Below are positions 57,400 to 64,000 of a stretch of 64,000 nucleotides of DNA, piece after piece. A program made the translations under genes and the position numbers. Positions within the stretch are counted from its first letter, which is position 1; each line of letters begins with the position of its first letter. A model generated the notes under the pieces. It saw nothing but the letters and a program-made list of their open reading frames with translations, was not told where the DNA came from and ran no database searches. The DNA is from Clostridium cavendishii DSM 21758 (lineage in GTDB: Bacteria > Bacillota > Clostridia > Clostridiales > Clostridiaceae), in contig NZ_FQZB01000007.1 of assembly GCF_900141845.1 (NCBI RefSeq), positions 255,202 through 319,201 on the forward strand. The letters are read 5' to 3'.

Positions 57400-58446
57400 G
57401 TGAATAAACTTTTAGAAGTAAATAATTTAAGTACATCTTTCTATACACATGTAGGAGAGGTGCAAGCTGTTAGGAATGTTTCTTTTACACTAGGCAAAGG
57501 GGAGGCACTTGGTATAGTTGGAGAGTCTGGAAGTGGTAAGAGCATTACAATGATGAGTATTATGAGATTACTTTCAGAAAATGGGAAAATAAAAACAGGA
57601 AACATAATATTTGACGGTAAAGACTTAAGTAGTTATACAGAAAAGGAAATGGAAAAAATAAGAGGTTTTGAAATAGGAATGATATTTCAAGATCCTATGA
57701 CATCTTTAAATCCAGTTTTAAAAGTTGGGGAGCAACTTATAGAGCATTTAATAAAACATACAAAAATAAATAGCACAGAAGCTAAGGGAAAAGCAATAGA
57801 TATGCTAAAACTTGTAGGAATACCTAGTCCAGAAAAAAGATTAGACCAATATCCACATGAATTTTCAGGTGGAATGAGGCAAAGAGTTATGATAGCTATG
57901 GCACTTATATGCTCACCAAAGTTATTGATAGCAGATGAGCCAACTACAGCACTAGATGTTACTATACAAGCTCAGATATTAGAACTATTAAAAGACTTAA
58001 AACAAAAACTTGGAATGTCTATTATACTTATAACTCATGATCTAGGGGTTGTTGCAGATATTTGTAATAAAATAGTAGTTATGTATGGTGGGACAGTAGT
58101 TGAAACAGGTTCAAAGAGAGATATTTTTTATAATACAAAACATCCTTATACTTTGGGGCTTTTAAGAAGTGTACCTAATGCTAAGTCAGATATAAAGGAT
58201 AAATTAATACCTATAAAAGGTACGCCACCAGATCTTTTAAATCCACCAAAGGGATGTCCCTTTACTCCAAGATGTGAGTATGCAATGAAGGTATGTAATG
58301 AAGCGATTAGACCTGAAACTTTTGTTATATCACAGGGACATGAAGCAGCTTGTTGGTTAAATCATAATATGTGTAATATAAAAATAGTTTCACCAAAGGA
58401 GGTAGCTTTAGATGCAAGAGAAGAAAGTATTACTAGAAGTAAATAA
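57400..58446 (+). CDS. oppD: Oligopeptide ABC transporter ATPase OppD
   Basis: A 348-residue ATPase: Walker A GESGSGKS, Q-loop FQDPMTSLNPVL, signature FSGGMRQRVMIA, Walker B LIADEPTTALDV, and the C-terminal OppD/F region with the CPFTPRC cysteine motif (PKGCPFTPRCEYAMKVC) that may bind an iron-sulfur cluster as in some Opp/Dpp ATPases. The start is GTG at 57400 after AGGAGGATG; its last 35 bases overlap oppF. Confidence 0.95.
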   Translation: MNKLLEVNNLSTSFYTHVGEVQAVRNVSFTLGKGEALGIVGESGSGKSITMMSIMRLLSENGKIKTGNIIFDGKDLSSYTEKEMEKIRGFEIGMIFQDPMTSLNPVLKVGEQLIEHLIKHTKINSTEAKGKAIDMLKLVGIPSPEKRLDQYPHEFSGGMRQRVMIAMALICSPKLLIADEPTTALDVTIQAQILELLKDLKQKLGMSIILITHDLGVVADICNKIVVMYGGTVVETGSKRDIFYNTKHPYTLGLLRSVPNAKSDIKDKLIPIKGTPPDLLNPPKGCPFTPRCEYAMKVCNEAIRPETFVISQGHEAACWLNHNMCNIKIVSPKEVALDAREESITRSK

Positions 58447-59389
58447 TCTTAAAAAATATTTCCCGGTAAAAACAGGTATGTTTGCAAAGGAAAAAAGCTT
58501 TGTTAAAGCAGTTGATGATGTATCTTTTCATATAAGGCAAGGTGAAACTCTTGGACTTGTAGGTGAATCAGGTTGTGGTAAAACTACAACTGGAAGAACT
58601 ATAATGAAACTTTATGAACCAACATCTGGACAAATAATATATGATGGAAAAAATATAGAAGCTCTTAGTGAAAAGCAAATGGTACCTTATAGAAAAAGAT
58701 TACAGATGATATTTCAAGATCCATATGCATCACTTAATCCTAGAATGACAGTAGGTGACATTATAGGTGAAGCTATAGAGATTCATAAGCTTATGGGGAA
58801 AAAGGAAAGGCAAGAAAGGGTCTTAGAACTTTTAAATACAGTAGGACTTAATAGAGATCACGGAGCTAGATATCCACATGAGTTTTCAGGTGGGCAGCGT
58901 CAAAGAATAGGGATAGCAAGGTCACTTGCAGTTAATCCGGATTTTATAGTTTGTGATGAACCTATATCAGCTCTAGATGTTTCAATTCAAGCTCAAATAG
59001 TAAATATGTTAGAAGAATTGCAAGAAAAATTAAATCTGACTTATTTATTCATTGCCCATGATTTATCAATGGTTAAGCATATTTCTAATAGAATTGGAGT
59101 TATGTATTTAGGAAAACTAGTAGAAATAGGTTCAAGCAATGATTTATATAATAAACCACTACATCCATATACAAAGGCGCTTTTATCAGCTATACCAATA
59201 CCAGATCCAAATTTAGCTGAAAAAAATAAAAGAATAATACTTCAAGGTGAAACACCATCGCCTATAGATCCTAAGCCTGGTTGTAGGTTTAAGGACAGAT
59301 GTAAATATGCTAAAGAAAAATGTGGAATAGAGGAACCAAGGCTTAAAATAGTTGAAGGTGGAAGAAGTGTAGCTTGTCATTTGTTTTAA
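58412..59389 (+). CDS. oppF: Oligopeptide ABC transporter ATPase OppF
   Basis: A 325-residue ATPase and partner of OppD: Walker A GESGCGKTT, Q-loop FQDPYASLNPRM, signature FSGGQRQRIGIA, Walker B VCDEPISALDV, and a C-terminal CRFKDRCKYAKEKC cysteine cluster. ATG 58412 lies within the end of oppD, with AAAGGAGG about 10 bases upstream, so translation is coupled. Confidence 0.95.
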   Translation: MQEKKVLLEVNNLKKYFPVKTGMFAKEKSFVKAVDDVSFHIRQGETLGLVGESGCGKTTTGRTIMKLYEPTSGQIIYDGKNIEALSEKQMVPYRKRLQMIFQDPYASLNPRMTVGDIIGEAIEIHKLMGKKERQERVLELLNTVGLNRDHGARYPHEFSGGQRQRIGIARSLAVNPDFIVCDEPISALDVSIQAQIVNMLEELQEKLNLTYLFIAHDLSMVKHISNRIGVMYLGKLVEIGSSNDLYNKPLHPYTKALLSAIPIPDPNLAEKNKRIILQGETPSPIDPKPGCRFKDRCKYAKEKCGIEEPRLKIVEGGRSVACHLF

Positions 59390-59485
59390 TTATAGGTGAG
59401 AATTAGCTATAGGATAAGCTTATACTGTGGGGATTAAAATCAGAATCAAGTAGTAATAAGCAAATAATAAAAAGGGGGAATTTTT

Positions 59486-61153
59486 ATGTTAAAAAGAAAA
59501 AAAATAAGCTTTATAACAGCTGTATTAGGGGTTGCAATATTAGGTACAGCATTTACAGGTTGTGGTAAAGCAGAAGAGAAGAAGGCAGCAGGACCTAAAA
59601 TTCTAAGATATAATCTAGGAGCTGAACCAAAAACTATAGATCCAGGCTTAAATAACTCAGTAGAAGGTGGAACCGTAGATGTAAATGCCTTTGAAGGATT
59701 AATAAATGTAGATGAAAATAATAAGGTTACTGAAGGCGTAGCTGAAAAGTGGGAAATTTCTAAAGATGGGCTGGTTTATAAGTTTAACTTAAGAAAGGAT
59801 GCTAAATGGTCAGATGGTAAGCCTGTTACAGCTAAGGACTTTCAGTATGCTTGGCTTAGAGCATTAGATCCAAAGACAGCATCAGAATATGCTACTCAAT
59901 TATATTATTTAAAGAATGGAGAAGCTTATAATAATAGTGAAAATCCAGATTGGAAAGGTTCAAAGGCTAAGAAAGAAGATGTAGGTATTAAGGTTATAGA
60001 TGACAATACATTAGAGGTAACATTAGAAAACCCAACAGCATATTTCTTATCTTTACTTTCATTTCCAACTTATATGCCTATAAGACAAGACATGGTTGAA
60101 AAGGATAAAGAGGGATGGACAAGAAAGTCAGAAACTTATGTAAGTAATGGTGCATTTAAACTTAAGGAATGGAAAGCAAAAGATTCTATAAACTTTGAAA
60201 AGAATACAAATTATTGGAATGCAAAAGCTATAAAACTAGATGGAATTGAATATAAGGTTATAGATACTGAAACAAGTTCATTAGCAGGCTTTAATTCAGG
60301 TCAAATAGATGCTACAGATTTCTTGCCAGCAGATGAAAAGCAAAACTTAATAAAGAGTGGAGATGCTGTTTTAAGTCCATATCTAGGAACTTACTATTAT
60401 TCACTTAATATATCACCAAATGCAGAAAAAATGGATCCTAATGCAAAGGTATTAAAAGATGTTAAAGTTAGAAAGGCATTAAACTTAGCTATAAACAGAA
60501 AAGAAATAGTTGAGAATATAACAAAAGCAGGAGAAGTTCCAGCAACTACTTTTGTTCCAAAAGGAATAGTAGATAGTACAAAAAATGAATTTAAGAATAA
60601 GGATTATTATAAAGGTGAAGGAGATGTAGCAGAAGCTAAAAAATTATTAGCAGAGGCTGGTTTCCCTGATGGCAAAGGATTTCCTAAGCTTGAAGTGATT
60701 TACAATAATGGGCAAGGACATCAAAATGTAGCTCAAGCAATACAAGATATGTATAAGAAAAATTTAGGTATAGATATATCTTTAAGAAATGTTGAAAGAA
60801 AAGTTCAATTAGATAACTTAAATAAGAAGGAATATGTTATGGCAAGATCGTCATGGATCGCTGACTATAATGATCCTATGACATTCTTAGATTTATTTTT
60901 AATTAAAAATGGAAATAATAACTCAGGATATTATAAGCCAGAATATGATAAGCTTATAAATGCGGCTAAAGCTGAAATAGATCCAGCTAAGAGGACTGCG
61001 ATTTTGCATGAAGCAGAGGATATGATTATGAACGATATGCCAATAATTCCTGTATACTATTATACAAATGTAACTGCTATAAAGAAGAATGTAAAGAATA
61101 TAGAAAAATCACCTTTAGGTTTTGTATACTTTAGAGGAACAACAATGGAATAA
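59486..61153 (+). CDS. oppA: Oligopeptide-binding lipoprotein OppA
   Basis: A 555-residue SBP_bac_5 protein. The signal peptide ends in a lipobox FTGC (Cys at ~26). The family start LRYNLGAEPKTIDPGLNNSVEGG, KWSDGKPVTAKDFQYAW and MARSSWIADYNDPMTFLDLF are OppA-like. It binds peptides outside the membrane and hands them to OppBC. It is last in the operon, 96 bases after oppF with GGGGG before ATG; this gap may allow separate control of its level. A bidirectional terminator follows. Confidence 0.95.
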   Translation: MLKRKKISFITAVLGVAILGTAFTGCGKAEEKKAAGPKILRYNLGAEPKTIDPGLNNSVEGGTVDVNAFEGLINVDENNKVTEGVAEKWEISKDGLVYKFNLRKDAKWSDGKPVTAKDFQYAWLRALDPKTASEYATQLYYLKNGEAYNNSENPDWKGSKAKKEDVGIKVIDDNTLEVTLENPTAYFLSLLSFPTYMPIRQDMVEKDKEGWTRKSETYVSNGAFKLKEWKAKDSINFEKNTNYWNAKAIKLDGIEYKVIDTETSSLAGFNSGQIDATDFLPADEKQNLIKSGDAVLSPYLGTYYYSLNISPNAEKMDPNAKVLKDVKVRKALNLAINRKEIVENITKAGEVPATTFVPKGIVDSTKNEFKNKDYYKGEGDVAEAKKLLAEAGFPDGKGFPKLEVIYNNGQGHQNVAQAIQDMYKKNLGIDISLRNVERKVQLDNLNKKEYVMARSSWIADYNDPMTFLDLFLIKNGNNNSGYYKPEYDKLINAAKAEIDPAKRTAILHEAEDMIMNDMPIIPVYYYTNVTAIKKNVKNIEKSPLGFVYFRGTTME

Positions 61154-61167
61154 AAATAGACGAATAA

Positions 61168-61207
61168 AAGCTATTCCTCAAAAATTTTTTGAGGAATAGT
61201 TTTTATT
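61168..61207. terminator. Bidirectional terminator between oppA and the BlaR1-like gene
   Basis: A ~15-bp stem with small loop (61168-61183 with 61184-61198 region; CTATTCCTCAAAAA and its complement), followed by TTTTTATTTT on the plus strand and by CTTTTATT on the minus strand. Confidence 0.85.
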
Positions 61208-62893
61208 TTATATTCTATTAAGTTGAAAGTACACTCCACCACTAGATAAAATCAATGTATTATTATCTTTTATAAAGAAGTAACAGCTATTTTCATTTTG
61301 GTCTGTAACAGTTACATCAGTAATGGAGTCGCTACTTATACCTAATTTTTCGAATGTAAGACGTTGGCGATAACCAGCTGCAAAATTATCTTTAGATATA
61401 ATAGATTTTTTATAAACAGGGTTGTTAATTATATTATTTAGTGAAGAAATGTCTTCGCCAAAGCAACTTGATTTTTCTTCTGAAAAGCTTAATTTTTTTC
61501 CAATGACGTTATTTATATCATTATCACTTAAAGCTGTTACAGGACCAGATGCTAAATGTTTAGTTATAATCCAATTACCAAAGAATATTTCTTTATTTGA
61601 TGTGCTTTTTGAAACTACATTTTTGTCCTTAGGGGATTGAGTATCAGTATTATTTTTAGATGTAGTATTAGAAGCAAAATCTTTTTTATTATTTGAGTCA
61701 TTATTTTTATTAGCGGTTTCTTTTTTTGAATTAGATTCTTCTGAAGAAGGATTTTCCTTAGAAGGTTCATTTGTATTAGAAGAAAGCTCATTTGAAGTAG
61801 AAGTTTTTTCGATGGATTGATTGCTACTTATAACTTTTTTGTCAGTCAAAAGAATAAGTGATGTAAAAACAGTTACAAAAATAGCAAGACAAATAGTTAG
61901 TATTTTTAAATTTTTGAATTTTGGTATCATTTGAATTCTCCTTTTTAAAGTTTTTTTGTTTATAATAGATGCCATACCAGGTATTAGCATTTCATTTTTA
62001 TTATTTGCAGAAAGTTCTGCTATCTTGATTAAGGTTTCGCCATATTCTATACGTTCATTACCATTAAGTTTTTTCATAACATTAAAATCACAACATAGTT
62101 CGCAATCTTTTTTCATAAGGAAAAAGCAAAACCATATAATAGGATTGAACCAATATATAATGAGAAGCAATGTAAAAATCCAATTTAAGAATAAATCTTT
62201 TTTCTTATAGTGTGTAAGTTCATGAATAAGTATATAATCAAGCTCTTTAGAAGATATAATATTTAGATAGCATTTAGGAATTAGTATTCTAGGTTTTAAT
62301 AAAGAAACTATACAAGGGGTTTTTATTAGTTTAGTAAAATAAACAGGGATGTTTCTTTTTATTTTTAAGGTTTTCTTTATTTTACATGATATATTTAAAA
62401 CTTTAATATTCTGATTTTTAGAGTAATTATTTATTTTATTGATAAATGTAAAATAAGAAAAAATAAAATAAGTTAGCAATATTAAAGCTATAACAAACCA
62501 AGTTATTGTAATGAAATTAGTTTCTTTAAAAAAATTTATTAAAATAGATTTTTCAGTAATTTGAGGAATAGGATTGTCTTCTGTAATTTTATCTGAATTT
62601 GAAGTTTTATCATTAGCAGTTAAATTTGTTTCTGGAAGAATAAATTTTTTTTCATTTTGATTTAAATTAGAGTATATATAATTGTATGAAGGAATGTTTA
62701 AATTAAATATGCTAAAGCTACTTGAGAATGAAGTAGGAATTAAAAGTCTAATAATTAATAAAAGCCAAATATAATAATGCCAAGAAGGCGGTAATCTGTC
62801 TTTGAAAAGTAACTTTAATAAAATTATTATTAAAGCTACAATTGAAGCTGTAATAGAAATATTTAAAATTATATTAAATAAAACTTGAAGCAT
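61208..62893 (-). CDS. BlaR1/MecR1-like M56 membrane metalloprotease with an unusual C-terminal domain
   Basis: A 561-residue protein. The N-terminal ~330 residues are an M56 peptidase with about four membrane helices (SITASIVALIIILLKLLF, YYIWLLLIIRLLIP and others) and the zinc site HELTH (~220) with the DCELCCDFNVMKK segment after it. Then a fifth helix (~333-352), a Ser/Asn/Lys-rich linker (~365-430) and a C-terminal domain of ~125 residues (EIFFGNWIITKHLASGPV to GVYFQLNRI). True BlaR1 carries a penicillin-binding sensor with SxxK and KTG there; this does not, so its signal is probably not a beta-lactam. ATG 62893 follows AGGTG and 15 bases separate it from the BlaI-like gene. Confidence 0.85.
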   Translation of the reverse strand: MLQVLFNIILNISITASIVALIIILLKLLFKDRLPPSWHYYIWLLLIIRLLIPTSFSSSFSIFNLNIPSYNYIYSNLNQNEKKFILPETNLTANDKTSNSDKITEDNPIPQITEKSILINFFKETNFITITWFVIALILLTYFIFSYFTFINKINNYSKNQNIKVLNISCKIKKTLKIKRNIPVYFTKLIKTPCIVSLLKPRILIPKCYLNIISSKELDYILIHELTHYKKKDLFLNWIFTLLLIIYWFNPIIWFCFFLMKKDCELCCDFNVMKKLNGNERIEYGETLIKIAELSANNKNEMLIPGMASIINKKTLKRRIQMIPKFKNLKILTICLAIFVTVFTSLILLTDKKVISSNQSIEKTSTSNELSSNTNEPSKENPSSEESNSKKETANKNNDSNNKKDFASNTTSKNNTDTQSPKDKNVVSKSTSNKEIFFGNWIITKHLASGPVTALSDNDINNVIGKKLSFSEEKSSCFGEDISSLNNIINNPVYKKSIISKDNFAAGYRQRLTFEKLGISSDSITDVTVTDQNENSCYFFIKDNNTLILSSGGVYFQLNRI

Positions 62894-62907
62894 ATTATAC
62901 ACCTAGC

Positions 62908-63282
62908 CTATTTATTATTTTCTTTTAATATTTTTTTTAGTTCATCAAGTTCGTTTTTAGTTAAAGTTTCTTCTTTAATAAAATTAGCAATAAGCATATT
63001 TAATGAACCATTATAAATTTTTTTTAAAAAAGATTTTGTTTCGTGATTACTAAGTTCTTCTTTAGTATAATTAGGAGAATACTTGTAAAAATTTCCTTCC
63101 TTTATAGCAGTAATTGCTTCTTTTTTAACAAGTCTACTTATAAGTGTGTGTATAGTTTTAGGGTTCCAATCATTGGTTTTTGAAACTTTTTCTATGATTT
63201 CAGTTGATGTTAAAGGACTTTTATCCCATAAGGTGCTTATAACAGCCCATTCAGCATCAGAAATATTAGGATAAGTTTTCAT
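62908..63282 (-). CDS. BlaI/MecI/CopY-family transcriptional repressor
   Basis: A 124-residue winged-helix repressor: ISDAEWAVISTLWDKSPLTS, WNPKTIHTLISRLVKKEAI and the helical dimer region ending in LDELKKILKEN. The Asn-x-Phe site for cleavage is not obvious, though relatives are cut by their BlaR1 partner. It is first in a two-gene operon with the M56 protein. Two TACA-TGTA operators overlap its promoter (63307-63360), so it controls itself. AAGGAGG lies 7 bases before ATG. Confidence 0.93.
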   Translation of the reverse strand: MKTYPNISDAEWAVISTLWDKSPLTSTEIIEKVSKTNDWNPKTIHTLISRLVKKEAITAIKEGNFYKYSPNYTKEELSNHETKSFLKKIYNGSLNMLIANFIKEETLTKNELDELKKILKENNK

Positions 63283-63306
63283 ATTAGACCTCCTTTTAAA
63301 TTGGAT

Positions 63307-63360
63307 TACAATTGTAGTGCGTTATAATTTTATTGTATTACAACTGTAGGAAGAAGTCAA
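63307..63360 (-). promoter_or_regulatory. Promoter of the BlaI-like/BlaR1-like operon with two operators
   Basis: On the minus strand TTGACT (63360-63355), 17-base spacer and TACAAT (63337-63332). One operator, TACAACTGTA on the plus strand (63339-63348), fills the spacer; the other, TACAATTGTA (63307-63316), lies just after the start. Their centres are 32 bases apart, three helical turns. The TACA(N2)TGTA pattern is that of BlaI/MecI sites. Confidence 0.82.
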
Positions 63361-63404
63361 CCACAAATGGGTTAAATAACAAAAAATGTATAAGAATAAT
63401 TTGG

Positions 63405-63432
63405 TTGTAAATAATAATATAGATTGTATAAT
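63405..63432 (+). promoter_or_regulatory. Promoter of the small CxxC protein gene
   Basis: TTGTAA (63405-63410), 16-base spacer, TATAAT (63427-63432). Confidence 0.5.
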
Positions 63433-63452
63433 GTACTTAGAGGTGATTAGAT

Positions 63453-63866
63453 ATGTATAAATTTAATTTCAATGAAAAAGAATATGAATTAAATGATGAA
63501 AAATGCGTAGCTTTTTTTAATGATGAAGAAAGAAAAGTTAAAGAAGTTAATTTAAATAAGATTTTAGAAATACTAAATAAAGCTGAAAATATAGAGTTTT
63601 CTAGAGAATATTATGGTTCATATTGTGAAGAATGTTTAAATGGTAAAGAGGAGAAAGCTAAAGAATTTTCGTTTCTAGAATATCATTTTTATATATTTAC
63701 TAAGAATGATACATATATAGTTAGTAGTATATCCCCTGAATATGAATCTAATACTTATGGAAACCTAGTAAAGATTAGAAAAGTTGATAATAGTTATATA
63801 GTATCTATAATAGTTTGTGAAAAATGTGGTGCTTTCACAGTAGAAATTGAACAATGTGAAATGTAA
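63453..63866 (+). CDS. Small conserved protein with two CxxC motifs (DUF3785-like)
   Basis: A 137-residue protein. It starts MYKFNFNEKEYELNDEKC and has YCEECLNGK (~56-64) and VCEKCGAF (~121-128), two CxxC knuckles that could together bind zinc; between them is a beta-rich stretch (FYIFTKNDTYIVSSISPEY). The N-terminus and spacing agree with what I recall of the clostridial DUF3785 family, but I cannot confirm it here. Ribosome binding site AGAGGTG. Own promoter, divergent from blaI, with 170 bases between them. Function unknown. Confidence 0.6.
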   Translation: MYKFNFNEKEYELNDEKCVAFFNDEERKVKEVNLNKILEILNKAENIEFSREYYGSYCEECLNGKEEKAKEFSFLEYHFYIFTKNDTYIVSSISPEYESNTYGNLVKIRKVDNSYIVSIIVCEKCGAFTVEIEQCEM

Positions 63867-63870
63867 TATA

Positions 63871-63923
63871 TAGAATATTAATTTGCTTTGAACTTTAGTA
63901 TATATGTTCTAATTAATATTCTA
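63871..63923 (+). terminator. 13-bp stem after the CxxC gene
   Basis: TAGAATATTAATT and its perfect complement (63871-63883, 63911-63923) with a 27-base loop. No T-run follows, so it may be only a weak terminator or a 3' end structure. Confidence 0.45.
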
Positions 63924-64000
63924 CATAAAAAACAAATTTATTAAGAAATAATAACAACTAAACATTTTTAGTTAAAAATAGCTAATTAGAATCATATATA

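Noticed and set aside
61208..63282. Beta-lactam resistance operon
   Set aside because: No beta-lactamase or PBP2a gene is present and the M56 protein lacks a penicillin-binding sensor.
1..64000. Prophage, insertion sequences, tRNA or rRNA genes
   Set aside because: No integrase, transposase, terminal inverted repeats, tRNA cloverleaf or rRNA-like sequence was recognised on reading through.

Overview
The window is AT-rich (roughly 28% G+C by eye), has strong purine-rich ribosome binding sites and many hairpin-plus-T-run terminators, and uses ATG, GTG and TTG starts. Gene families (ThiH/TenI, OppBCDFA, LCP pair, UPF0371, DUF2087, DUF4179, BlaI/BlaR) point to a Firmicute of the genus Clostridium sensu stricto; species is not resolvable from this alone. 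It looks like ordinary chromosome: no phage, insertion sequence, CRISPR, tRNA or rRNA was seen.

Layout. 1-3475: the end of a thiamine synthesis operon (thiH, tenI), a short-chain dehydrogenase on the minus strand, and metY. 3680-4441: a very small sortase-anchored surface protein with an internal thioester signature. 4610-17601: a membrane PH-like protein, response regulator and histidine kinase, followed by three paralogous double-FtsX ABC permeases and two near-identical ATPases, each unit separated by strong hairpins. 17873-22794: pentapeptide-repeat protein, small unknown gene, zinc-finger/LuxR/DUF2087 regulator, acetyltransferase, and an ECF sigma factor with a DUF4179 anti-sigma protein. 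23026-27288: a 1420-residue wall-anchored double nucleotidase (UshA-like then CpdB-like). 27410-30502: a TPP riboswitch controlling a thiamine-precursor (HMP) ABC transporter.

30792-44342: an acetyltransferase/ROK/HAD operon with a perfect 20-bp palindrome at its promoter, PHP phosphoesterases, htpG, an exonuclease-BRCT protein, an Hsp20-like protein, a patatin, glpK with a long structured leader, a UPF0371 protein and a small zinc-ribbon protein. 44688-55227: a YgiQ-type radical SAM protein, two LCP cell-wall ligases, a DUF3221-like secreted protein, a 2[4Fe-4S] ferredoxin, plsY, a DUF2207 membrane protein, DegV and VanW. 55444-61153: a complete oligopeptide permease operon oppBCDFA. 61208-63866: a BlaR1-like/BlaI-like pair with a double operator, and a small CxxC protein.

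Functional themes are envelope sensing and maintenance (two-component system plus ABC array, ECF sigma, LCP, BlaR/BlaI), nutrient scavenging (nucleotides, peptides, thiamine precursor, glycerol) and regulation at promoters. The items most worth a second look are the three-permease/two-ATPase array, the miniature thioester adhesin, the BlaR1 homologue with a non-penicillin-binding sensor, and a family of intergenic stem-loop repeats (five copies, 38.9-54.0 kb).
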